Assembly (NCBI GenBank): GCA_015039315.1 | Contig: WIDE01000031.1 | Location: forward strand, 1 to 20,140 | Length of the DNA stretch: 20,140 nucleotides | Direction: 5' to 3' | Origin: Clavulina sp. PMI_390 | Lineage: Eukaryota; Basidiomycota; Agaricomycetes; Cantharellales; Hydnaceae | Part shown: piece by piece, positions 1-9,289 of the stretch | How the letters are laid out: every line of letters begins with the position of its first letter | Position numbering within the stretch: the first letter of the stretch is position 1 | Notes under the pieces: model-generated | What the model saw: the letters and a program-made list of their open reading frames with translations, nothing else | Told to the model about the DNA's origin: nothing | Database searches by the model: none | Program-made: the position numbers and the translations under genes

Positions 1-299
1 GAAGCCATAACACTAATTTCTGAAGGAGCAGTTGGTTGCCATTTGGCTCTGTTTAGATCGCATAACAGTAGACGCCGAAAGGCAAGCTTCACACAGGGAA
101 TTATCTATGATTGCAAATAGTTGAGAAATACTCTTCTATAGTAGTAAAAGACTAATAGTGAACAGTAGCGTGATGGTGGGTATCAAGTTGTTGTAAGTCA
201 TAACAAGAGAGTGGGGAGAGAGAAAACATGATATGCAAGAGTCCATCATGAGAAAATGTCATCTAGTTGAAGGAGGGGAGGAGAAAGGAAGCGCGTAGG
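1..299. other. 3' flank of MFS1, nothing recognised
   Basis: Downstream of the MFS1 stop codon. Purine-rich on the given strand around 210-295. No open frame, RNA gene or repeat shared with the rest of the window was seen; the corresponding flank of MFS2 lies outside the window. Confidence 0.5.
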
Positions 300-2302
300 T
301 CATGAAGTTTTCTCCACGGGAGTGACTGCTCGAGACTCGATGTCACTTGCAACCTCGCGCTTCTCCAGTCCCCAGTTCTCGTCGAGCGTCGTCGCTAGCG
401 TCAGCTGTTGCATTGGCAGAGCAGACACCAGCGCGATACCGCCAATCCCCACGACCCAGAACCAGATGTTTCGGATGCTCCCTGCAAACGCTTGCTGCAC
501 GAGCGATCGAGTGGGCTCAGTCAGCGAGTTGATGAGCGGGATGATGGCATACGAAATTGAGGTAGAGTCAGGGAATTGCTCGAGGAAGGCTTCGGGCAGG
601 CGCGATTTCAGGCCGTTTTGCAGGACCGTAGTGCCGATAGTGACACCGAACGTTCTATAGAGTGGCCATTAGATCTTGCTATGGTGAAGCAGCACAGGAA
701 GAAAGGAAACTCACTGTCCGAAGGTGCGGATGTATGACATCAAAGCAAGAGCGTGTGCATTGTCCTCCACAGCCAGAGGCGCCAAGATCGCAAAGTTTGG
801 TCCAACATACAGGATCCCAAGTCCGATCGCACCAATGATCTGCAGACCCTCGCCCATCGCAATCGTCGAGTTCGCAGTCAAGATGCTCATCGTCCCGTAC
901 CCGAGCATCATCAGCGCAGTGCCGATATAGTTCTGAATGAGGTAGTGGCCCGTGCGCTCGACGGTCTGACCCGTGATGATGGCGACGGGGGCGATCATGA
1001 TGGCAGTGGGGAACAGCAAGATACCAGAGCGGATGGCAGATGCACCCTTTGCTCCTTGGAAGTAACTAATCGAATGCCTATTAGCTTTCTTGATATAAGA
1101 GAGAGAGGTGGTCATGGACTCACGTTGGGAGATAGTACACCACAAGCGTCATCGCAACGCCATGGAAGAACACAATCGCATATCCGCTCAACGACGTCCG
1201 ATTCCCAAACAAGCGCATAGGAACAATCGGGTGCTTGGCCACAGTGAACTCGTAGACCAAGAACGCTGCGATACCAACACCACCAAGAATCAGAGGAATA
1301 ATCACATGTGGCGCAGTCCACGAGTACTGCACACCACCCCATGTCAACGCCAGGATGATTGACGCGGTGCTGCCGATGATGGCGAGGTTGCCAATCCAGT
1401 CGATTTGTCGGAGCTTCTCCATGGCGCTACCTTCGGGAGTCTTCATGCGCAAGAAGGTGAAGACGAGAACGGCGGCAACAGCAGACAGAGGAAGGTTGAG
1501 ATCTGCACAAAATATGAGCTCAATCATCCAAGGAGCCCACACAAAAAAGCGAATACTTACAGAAGAGCCAGCGCCATTGACCGGCCGAGGCGAGTGCGCC
1601 ACCAATAGGAGGACCAAGTACTGAGGCAAGAGCCCACACCTAGCAGAGTGATAGGTAAGTATGGTAGGCAAGAGTAGGTCAATTGAAGAGAGACCTACGG
1701 CGCCGATGATCCCCGCAAAGTTGCCTCGTTCACGAAGAGGAACAAGATCGGCGACAATGATCTCGCTCATAGAGATGATGCTACCGCCACCGGCTCCTTG
1801 GATGGCTGAGCAACATAAAGTGTCAGTGTCCAATCAACTCAGAGTGAAATATGTGGCAACTCACCACGACCGACGATGAGCGTGTTCATGGATTGTGCAG
1901 AGCCAGCAATAGCAGCTCCGATCGCGAACAGCGCAATCGACACCATCATCACTGCACGACGACCGAAAATGTTGCTCAGGCCACCGGAAGCTGGCATAAG
2001 TGCAGACGAAGCAAGCGAGTATGCGCTGCCGATCCAGATGAAGCCAGCACCATCGAGGTCCTTGACGATGGTGGGTAGTGCAGTGCCGACACTTGTGAGC
2101 TCGAGTGCGCTCAGGAAGACTGCAACAGATGTTCCCACTGGAAAATACCTTGAGTCAGCTTTTTTCGTCTATACTAGCGAGTAAAGATAGACTCACAAAA
2201 GACGAGCCAGAATTCAAGTGGCTTCTTAGTGCTCTGATATGGCTCTGCGGCAGAAGCTTGAGCAGCAACCATTGTAGTAGTGCTATGACCGTCGTCCGAC
2301 AT
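300..2302 (-). CDS. MFS transporter, DHA2-like 14-TM drug:H+ antiporter family (MFS1, complete)
   Basis: Probable proton-driven efflux pump of the plasma membrane; substrate unknown. Seven coding exons on the minus strand: 2302-2197, 2137-1865, 1805-1699, 1639-1561, 1502-1124, 1065-715, 654-300; six GT-AG introns of 58-60 nt; 549 aa. All phases join cleanly. Visible family marks: TM1 with LELTSVGTALPTI (residues 47-59), where the usual Asp of the LDxT signature is Glu; motif A GGLSNIFGRR (87-96); GRAIQGAGGG (about 125-134); motif C LGPPIGGAL (170-178); later YYLPTYFQ and RTFGQTFGV blocks. Length fits a 14-helix DHA2 protein. The start is fixed by the identical start context in the second copy at 19254. 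A TATA-like site lies about 150 nt upstream. The second copy, MFS2, is in inverted orientation at the other end of the window. Family assignment is firm; substrate cannot be read from sequence. Confidence 0.93.
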
Positions 2303-2866
2303 TGCAAGATTTGCAAGGTGTATTAGATGTGGCGATTGAGGTGAGGACTTGCTGAGGAAAGGTGAAGTCGGCTGAAAGTGTTGTAGTGCTGCTGCAAGAG
2401 GAGTGAGGGAGGTGGTGATGAAGTCCAGAGAGGTCTCATCCTGCGTTTCTTTATACTTTGGCGAGCGGAGAGCAAGTTACATGCAGCATGCAAGCGATCC
2501 CGATTCACAGACGGGTGGCCGATGGCCAGTCGGCGACGGCGAGATTGCATCCGCCTGGCTTTCGGTGCCTCCATGATGACTCATAAGACGCCGGGGGAGG
2601 TATACACGTGGCTTATGAAGAGGAAAGCAGGCTCAGGTCATCAACCGTATGTTCATGGGCGTCATCACATCACTGGGATGACTGGGCCGCATACTCGGAG
2701 GCACAACTCTTGACTGTCATTGGGGCATACGGTTCAGCAGCATCGCACTATGATAATTATCCCACTTTCGTTGGAGGCGATAGCGTAGTTCATTGCATCA
2801 GGATTATTTCGGATTTTTTTCCGTTGAGGAGCGACAGGCTTTGGGGTCGAGGGGGAGTGTTGACAC
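2303..2866. promoter_or_regulatory. MFS1 leader and promoter, then weakly conserved spacer
   Basis: Gene-free. From 2303 to about 2580 it matches the MFS2 leader and promoter (18975-19253) closely. From 2720 to 2866 it matches 18691-18840 only in patches. The short open frame at 2323-2574 starts upstream of the TATA box and is conserved because the DNA is, so it is not called as a gene. Confidence 0.6.
2449..2455 (-). promoter_or_regulatory. TATA-like box of MFS1
   Basis: Minus strand reads GTATAAAG inside CGCCAAAGTATAAAGAAAC, about 150 nt upstream of the ATG. The same string stands at the same distance before MFS2 (19101-19107), in a segment that is otherwise only partly conserved. Confidence 0.6.
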
Positions 2867-3443
2867 CTGCTTGGCTTTCGGGCCCGACTGAATTGACAGC
2901 TTTTCCCGCCGACCCACCGTCGGCGATGGAATATCGCCCCTTCATTCAGTCTGCCAAGCCCATACAAACCTGGCATGGCCTCGCATCGCCTGCGGGATGC
3001 GTCACATTCCATTCAAATGCGGCCGCTGAGTCCAGCGTGCCGCTGACATCTGTCTACTGACCCAGGCATCTCATTCTGATGGAGCAAGCGACCGGCTGTC
3101 TCCTCGACTTGTCTAAAGGATCCCGTTTTCCTGCGAATTTCAACAGACTCTCAGCATAAAAACAAGTGATCTGTTCCAAATCCCAACTAATAGTTGAAGG
3201 TCCCTCGAGTACAACCATTTACCATCACTGAACTGTTAAGGGCATCGTTCAAAATAAGAGGTGAGCCGACCGTAACGTACCTGCCAACGAGACCGGCAAA
3301 TTTCAGATTATCTGTCCCCATTCAACTGTCACGTTGTCCGAAGTAGCTGGAACTGTTGTGCGAAGATCTCAGTAAGCCTAATAAACCGAAAATATTGTCG
3401 GAGTTCCCCTCGTTGCCAGTGTTTCTAATCATTTCCGTCTTGC
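2867..3443 (+). repeat. Block U, copy 1
   Basis: Roughly 580-bp block in direct orientation to copy 2 (8165-8754) and inverted to copy 3 (18690 downwards). It opens with CTGCTTGGCTTTCGG and includes the hairpin at 2907-2925 and the shared strings GCCACGTTGTCCGAAGTA (as GTCACGTTGTCCGAAGTA here) and GTTTCTAATCATTTCC. No coding sense is kept between copies. Probably part of the former shared MFS/7TM upstream region. Confidence 0.85.
2907..2925. promoter_or_regulatory. Conserved hairpin/dyad in block U copy 1
   Basis: Perfect dyad CGCCGAC-N5-GTCGGCG, loop CCACC. The stem is kept in all three U copies while surroundings vary. It could be a dyad-type transcription-factor site or a DNA/RNA hairpin. 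Confidence 0.55.
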
Positions 3444-4013
3444 CCCTCTGCACAAGCGTACACGTTGATCAGCAATTGCTGCGCAGAGCTCAACTGCTAT
3501 CCCAGCTACTTGGCATGTACATTGGGCAAGCCTATTGGATAGTAGCATGGAGCCCAGTAACGGACAATCTGATACCCTTATAGAGCATCCCCTTCCTTTC
3601 TTTATGTGATAATTTGATGGGGAAGGGACATCGAGGGGAATCATGACATTCGCTTCATTACCCCAGACCTGGTAAACCATTTCATACGCTCGCTTGCACG
3701 ACATGGCCAGCCAGAGCCTAATGAAATGGAAACAAAATTGTACCGATAAATATTAGATTGAGACTCTTAGTTGGGGACTTGGTGCTCGCCGCCGCTACCG
3801 ATTATTGAGGCCATTAACTATGCACCCACCTTTGGCCAGTTCGTCAGTAATATCACTGAAGTCCGAATGAAATCGGCCGCTTTGATCACTATCAGTAGCA
3901 TTTTTAGTTCTTATTTTTGTCGGTCTGTCACAAAATCGTGTGGTGTACTCTCTCAATTGTATTCATCTCCTAAAACTAGCCGCTACACATAATCCTGATG
4001 AATTCTTAGCCAA
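3444..4013. other. Intergenic, 3' of lectin C
   Basis: Between the end of block U copy 1 and the lectin C stop codon. A/T-rich in its second half. No conserved frame, tRNA or repeat partner in the window was found; it shows no clear similarity to the 3' flank of lectin D. Confidence 0.5.
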
Positions 4014-5211
4014 TCATTCGTTTGACCCAAGAAGTCCTTTGATTCTCCACTCCTGGTTCACTCTGGATTGGGAGAGGGGGCACATGATGACCGGGGCGTC
4101 GGGCTTTGTACTCGATTCCGCCAGATCCATCATCAAGTCTGTCGACTGATAAAAGATCCTCACAACCTGCCCCAATTCTGGGTTTGGCGCGGATGGATCG
4201 GGGCGGATTTCCCATATCTGCTTTGTCGGCGTGACGATGACAGGGGAGCGGTCAACCGGTTTGCCAGCGAGCGAAAGGTAAGATCCCTGCGAAACATTCC
4301 GGATACAATAAAGGTTGATAGCTTTGTTGACAGGCTCGGCTTCCCACTAAGATGAGATTTCTGGGTAAGTAGATGATAACGTTGGCAGAACATATTGACT
4401 CACAATTTGGTTGGTACTAGCGCCAGACGGTGCACCAACCACATCCTTGGCCTCCCAGTTAAGGTCCGCAACCGTGCCAGTGGCCAAATTCCTTAGCTTC
4501 GTGTCATATACGATCAGTCGACTACATGACCCATTTCAGTAAAAAACCGAGAACCAACTCACCACAAAGTGCTGTGTTACGGGTTTGAAGAGTGGGATGG
4601 GATTGAATATCCACGATTGATTAGCGCGATCGCCAAAGCTGACAGTGAAGATCTGCGTATTTGGGGCGATGCTGCCATTTGCGAGCTCCATGCAGCGATT
4701 CCCTTCAGGAGTTAGGACACTGGAAAGGTTGAAATCAAAAAGTCCCAATGAGAAGCTCAAACTCTCGAGAGCTTTATAAAAACTGGCAAATGAGGTGGGC
4801 GCACTTGAAGCAAGTGTCATCTGCTGGGTCGAGGGTGATCTTCCAAGCACACTTCTTGCCACCGCAGGTCATTGGATTGGTCTCATTCACGCTGGCGTCG
4901 ATGTACGGCTTGGAGCTGTAGGCGGAGCGGATATAGTAAAATCCGTTGCCAGCATCTTCAAGGAGCCACTGGACAAGGGGGGAATTAATCAACGATAGTG
5001 GTTTGGAGTGGAGGGCAGCAGCATCAGAAACACTATAACCCGGGAAAATTGCTCCATCCCATGGAGCAACCTAGAGAATAGATTCACAAACCTGTTGGAG
5101 AGCGCTGCCGTCAGGGATACTACCACCAAGAGTCGATTGATTCAAGGTGACAACCGTGCCCGACTGCCTGTTGATGATGGTGTAAGCAGTGCCAGCGGAG
5201 ATATGTGCCAT
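4014..5211 (-). CDS. Ricin-B-type (beta-trefoil) lectin, lectin C
   Basis: Carbohydrate-binding protein, probably cytosolic: no signal peptide, start MAHISAGTAYTIIN. Five exons: 5211-5092, 4968-4805, 4719-4563, 4496-4404, 4346-4014; introns 123, 85, 66 and 57 nt; 288 aa. The protein reads as two tandem beta-trefoils of about 140 residues. QxW-type repeat ends: QQW 39-41, CAW 80-82 (Gln absent), QSW 129-131, QIW 177-179 (formed across intron 4), QIW 221-223, QEW 276-278. No enzymatic domain accompanies the lectin fold, so it is not a ricin-like toxin. The start context CTCACAATGGCACAT is shared with lectin D, and a TATATAAG box lies about 80 nt upstream. Exon 3 is two codons longer than in lectin D. 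Sugar specificity is unknown; fungal relatives often bind Gal/GalNAc and act against grazers, which is family knowledge only. Confidence 0.87.
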
Positions 5212-6292
5212 TGTGAGGTAGTGAGGCTGTTCGCTGAGAGTGTTGATGTATTGGATGATGATGGATCAGAAGAACAACAAAGGGGGGCCTTATATAGGGA
5301 AAAGCGCGATAGTAGGCTTGGATGGCTGGGGGTGGAAGACACCCCCCACAAACAGACTCCCCCGGAGTGGTCTTTACGCGTGCTGATCTTACCCTAATGA
5401 AAATCGGCTCAAGGAATGGTCCCATGGCCTACCTAACTGCTCATAATTTGTAAGACAGGCAACTCAAAGGTCTTATAATGTGTTCTGAGCCGAAAAGGAC
5501 CCCTTTGACGGAGTTTGAAAATAGCCAATCGCTAGCTTTGTACAAGCGCTCCGGACCTCCCTTGGAATTCTCAGTCACAGATATCATCTGTTCTCACTGA
5601 AGTAGCCGCCAGGGGGTATGCAAATGTATCGTACGTTCCAATGTTCCAGGATTCAGCGAAATGGGCCTCGTCCATCGGACAGGTACTATGAGCGGAACTG
5701 ATTGTAGGTCAATACTACCAGCACTAGCATTTCGTCAGGAGAAATAGCGCCGCCATCTCACACTTGGTTCAGAAAAGCGTTTTTGGTTAGGCACCGCTCA
5801 CTAAATGCTCTGCTTGTTGTATTCACTCATATGGGTTCGGTGTCACATGATCCTGCAGATCGGTCATGAGCCTGCCACTTGGAATGGCCAATCTGATTGC
5901 TGGCGAATCTTCCTGAGCCTGTTTTCTCTCGCTATGCACGCTCTTCAGGTCCTCGAACAGCATCATAGTCGTCAACAGGAACGTATCGGTATATAGCTCC
6001 ACAACTTCGGTACTTTAGGTGTCATTTAGCCTCTTTTGAGATTGCAGACAGTCATAGGAAGGTATAGAGATCCGTGGAAGTTTAGCTGTGGAACCGAACA
6101 AGACGCGGAGAATTTGGGCGGAACGGGTGCCGAACGGATAGAATATGATAGTAAAATGATATCGGAATGCTTCCTCCGGAAACTGGTTGTCAATCTCCGG
6201 GATGAATGGTCTCAAGTAGTATTGACTAGACTTATGGGCGGCAATCTGTTGGGGGCGAGATTTGTTGTGACGACGCGCTAAAGCCCGCCTCG
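5212..6292. other. Lectin C 5' flank and unassigned DNA
   Basis: The proximal 250 nt hold the TATA box and short strings shared with the other lectin promoters on the minus strand (for example TGCCTGTCTTACAAATT and a CGCGTAA element), so the three lectin flanks are probably related but this one has diverged most. From about 5520 to 6292 nothing is recognised. A short hairpin CCCGC-N3-GCGGG (6284-6296) sits at the edge of repeat P. Confidence 0.5.
5289..5296 (-). promoter_or_regulatory. TATA box of lectin C
   Basis: TATATAAG on the minus strand, 78-85 nt upstream of the ATG; lectin D has the same octamer at the same distance. Confidence 0.65.
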
Positions 6293-7390
6293 CGGGTCAT
6301 ATCAAATAACTCCAAGAGACCCGCCACACCATGTCATGCCATCACACATTGCCGCCCATCAGTCTGCTCGACGTACCGCAGGACTATTGAATCCGAAGAT
6401 CAAAGGAGTTTATGTATCGGTCTAAGTGTCATGTTATCAAGTGACTGTCACTCTTTATTCGTTTGCTCCCCATTGTGCCGCACAACGCCTTGTTCGGTCC
6501 AACAGTTGTAACTCTCGATTTTCCCAAGCCCAAGAAGCATGAGCGGTCATGAACCTTCCGCCGCTACACTGCTTGGGGTTATCTAGCCATACCAATGAAG
6601 CCAAGCATGATTTCTCGAGGCGCTGAAGTCTCCCCTCGTACATAGCTAATGGTTCTTGAACATAAGACGAGGCTGTTTTAGGTCTTGGATGGAGTGAAGG
6701 CAGTGGGGAATCAAGTTCCAGTGAGGGTTCTCCAGTAACCGGGGCAATTCCTCCGAATTTTTGGTTCATTAGTCAACTTCTGGGGCCATGCGCAACGAAT
6801 AAAGTGAGCAAACGTGACGAGACGTCATACAATTGCCGGTGCCTGACAGGAAAAACGTCAGGACTGCAGGAGCGGCGGTGTAAGTCCTTAAAAAGGCCAT
6901 TGGGTGTCATTTAATTTTCGCTCTCTCATCGATTTGGTTCTCAACCTCCCTATGGTAGAGATCATGATACTACTAGTTTACGAAGCTGATGAAGAAAAAT
7001 AGTTGATATATCTCCATTCCTCAGCCGACATGATGGCGGAGAATCGGGGCTAAGGTTGGCGCTATCTTGGAGACGCACGACGCGCCGAAACAACACGCAG
7101 TGGGTGTGTTTTCATCGCCGGCCAGATAGGTCCTCTTCGATATAGAAGATCTCATCAGGACTTGAGCTGCCTGTCTTACAAATTTTGTGGCCCATACAAA
7201 GTGTGTGTGAGACTCTCGTAAGCTGATATCCTTCCGTTGGAGATGCTTCCATGCGCGTAAGGATTTCTCCGAGGGATCCTATGTTCAGCTGGAAGCCCTC
7301 GACTCACCCCCTCAAAACTGGCGATAGTAGCATCTGCCCAGATAAGTCCCCCGCTCCTTACCCCTCCAGCCCTTCAATGACCAGACGTCA
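6293..7390 (+). repeat. Repeat P, orphan copy of the lectin D 5' flank
   Basis: About 1.1 kb, direct repeat of 12561-13672, by eye around 80-85% alike with small indels. Shared strings include CACACATTGCCGCCCATCAG, CTGTCACTCTTTATTCG, CAACGCCTTGTTCGGT and GGTTATCTAGCCATACCA. It ends where the lectin leader would begin; no ATG or lectin exon follows in 7390-8164. Reading frames in the two copies are not conserved on either strand. Confidence 0.85.
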
Positions 7391-8164
7391 CCCCAAACGG
7401 GTGGTCTTTGCAACTTTGAATCTACCAATTTTCACCTCCCCTGATTTTTTTTCCCCAGTTTATGTTGGGTGATCCTTTGGCCGGGGGAAGATTTTCCATA
7501 TTTTGGTGAAAGGATGGCACAGACAGTGGTTTTTGGGAGGTACAGCAGTAGAGCTATACTTCCGCTGATACCAGGCTCTATGGTTCTAACCCGTCCGTGT
7601 TGATTAACGAGCTATTTCATTATACTTCTCTTCGTGATTTGGGCTGCAAATGACCCCAGAGTTTCCCACGGAAGCACGGGCATGGGACAGAGCTTTCCGC
7701 TTTCTGACAGCTCCGTATTTTCAAACCAATAGATCGTTTCGCGTGTGCACATGTGGGATCCGAAAAAGCACCCCTCTATTGGTTTAAATTTCTAAATATA
7801 CTGCAATGAACGCTTCTGGGCGTCTGTCGTGTATCGATGTGCCTCTTACTACTGCTGGTAGCACATGATTCAGTTCATATGGAGTGAATTCCATCACGCG
7901 CTATGTGGGTGTCGATTCGACCGATTCCGCGGGTGCCTATATCAGCCACCAACTCGGCCTTTCGTAGATAAGAAACCTAATCCTCTACTGCATCAGCTAG
8001 TCGCCGTGTTCTACTATCCATGCGTTTTTTTCTCCACATGCTAGTGCCTAATGCCCTTACGCTCAAACGAGGGGTTAATGTACCTATGGCGTCGTTTGGT
8101 CTATTCTTCAAGTTCTTGTCTCTATAACATCTTGATATGGCCCATAGAATTACCCTGTTGTTAT
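7391..8164. other. Gene-free spacer between orphan promoter and block U copy 2
   Basis: Position where a third lectin gene would be expected from repeat P. I searched it for lectin exon strings (the QxW segments, the MAH start, DAGxGxYYIRSAY) on both strands and saw none. It contains one spaced inverted repeat (7723-7785) and otherwise nothing recognisable. Confidence 0.5.
7723..7785. repeat. Short inverted repeat with CCAAT cores
   Basis: Arms AAACCAATAGA (7723-7733) and TCTATTGGTTT (7775-7785), perfectly complementary, separated by 41 nt. Each arm contains a CCAAT pentamer. Could be chance or a paired CCAAT-factor site. Confidence 0.4.
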
Positions 8165-8870
8165 CTGCTTGGCTTTCGGCTCCGACTCAATTGACAGCTT
8201 CTCCCGCCGACCGAGCGTCGGCGATGAAACGTCGCCCCTCCATTCAGTCTGGCAGGCTGAGTATGCTACGCTCATGCAAACCTGGTTTGGTCTAGCATCG
8301 CCTGCGGGAATGCGTCACATTCCATCCAAATGCGGCCGCCGAGTCTGGCGTGCCGCTGACATGTGCCCACTGACCAGGCATCTCATTCTGATGGGTAAGC
8401 GACCGGCTGCCTCCTCGGCTTGTCTCAGGGATCCCGGTTTGCTGCGAGTTTCACCAGCCTCCTTCCTTAAAAACAGGTGATCTCTCTCAAATCCCAACTA
8501 ATGGCCGAACATCCCTCGAGTATAACCGTTTGCCATCACTGAACTATCGAGGACATCCTTCGAACTGAGAGGCCAGACGACCGTGGCGCCTCTGCTGCCA
8601 AGACAGGCCAATTTCAGATCATCCGTCCTCATTCAACTGCCACGTTGTCCGAAGTAGGTGGAACCGTCGTGCAAGATCTCGGTAATCGTAATAAACCCAA
8701 AATATCGTCGGAGTTTCCCTCGTTGCCAGTGTTTCTAATCATTTCCATCTTGCCGCTGGCGTGACTTGTTTGAGGTTTTGTTAAATCTGTCTAATGAGGC
8801 AATATTTGGAAGACCGCGTGTAATTTGAAATTTGTGGATCTAATAACGATGCATATAAGGAACCTTCTCC
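8165..8870 (+). repeat. Block U, copy 2 (leads into 7TM gene A)
   Basis: Matches copy 1 from 8165 to 8754, then continues to match only copy 3 to about 8870 (shared TTGCCGCTGGC and GATATATAA-like strings). Similarity between 8165 and 7900 and the left arm is absent, so 8164/8165 is a breakpoint. It lies in the 5' flank of gene A. Confidence 0.85.
8205..8223. promoter_or_regulatory. Conserved hairpin/dyad in block U copy 2
   Basis: CGCCGAC-N5-GTCGGCG with loop CGAGC, about 1.07 kb upstream of the gene A start. Confidence 0.55.
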
Positions 8871-9289
8871 CGTTTCCTGGTACCGTTTACGCTTCAAGCC
8901 CGCCAAGGACTTGGAATGGGCTCATCTCCACTACCCAATGTTCCAAGATAATCACTGTGTGGTCGCGGCTTCCATAATTATTCATCATGACACCCTGTGT
9001 TGTACCACACCCCACTGCTTGACGTTCATGAAGGGTCAAGCTCTTCATTTACTGGTAACGCGGTGCCGCGCTCCGCTTCTCACACTGCGGGACACTCTCG
9101 TGCCTGTCCCAGATTTGCGGGGGTCACACGTTCCGCTGATATATGGCATCAGCCTGCCCTCTCCTTCATCAAGCTTAGTCCCCTGATAATACTTAACGGC
9201 GGATGTCGAGACTGTCCAACCGTTGCCCTCGTCCCATATTGTACCTAAACCCCCTCGCTCCTTTCCACATCCTCGCATAGCGCAGGCCG
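8871..9289 (+). promoter_or_regulatory. 5' flank of 7TM gene A
   Basis: Gene-free. It aligns in patches with the gene B flank (17528-17960, minus strand): CCCAGATTTGCGG, TTCCGCTGATATA(T/C)GGCATCA and ATACTTAACGG(C/A)GG(A/G)TGT. The GATATATGG element (9138-9146) is about 145 nt before the ATG and could be the TATA site, though the gene B version is GATATACGG. Confidence 0.5.

Larger units (their letters stand above)
300..3443 (-). repeat. Left arm of inverted duplication (MFS1 + 5' flank)
   Basis: This segment is matched in reverse orientation from the right edge of the window back to about 18100. Similarity runs through the visible MFS exons and introns, the 5' UTR and TATA region (2303-2580), a less conserved stretch (2720-2866), and block U (2867-3443). 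At 3443/3444, just after a shared TTGCC, it stops abruptly. The other copies of U continue into the 7TM promoter. Confidence 0.85.

Noticed and set aside
1120..1833. Long 237-residue frame as a stand-alone gene
   Set aside because: It reads through introns 3 and 4 of MFS1. The spliced gene gives the expected MFS motifs across these junctions.
2323..2574. Open frame upstream of MFS1 with a similar frame at 18982-19188
   Set aside because: Both start upstream of the TATA box and span it. The similarity follows from conserved promoter DNA, the two end differently, and the protein is low-complexity and basic.
4014..5211. Ricin-like toxin gene
   Set aside because: Only the carbohydrate-binding beta-trefoil fold is present; there is no ribosome-inactivating or other enzymatic domain in either lectin.
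6455..6769. 104-residue minus-strand open frame
   Set aside because: It lies inside repeat P. In the second copy (about 12725-13036) the same frame has stops soon after the start, and other indels shift it, so it is not under coding selection.
3444..8164. Transposon explanation for the 4.7-kb inserted segment
   Set aside because: No terminal inverted repeats, short target duplication or transposase/reverse-transcriptase frame was found; the only flanking repeats are the long U blocks.
8169..8480. 103-residue frame in block U, with relatives near 2608-3060 and 18279-18716
   Set aside because: Frames in the three U copies do not stay in register and share no consistent start or stop, so the block is treated as noncoding.
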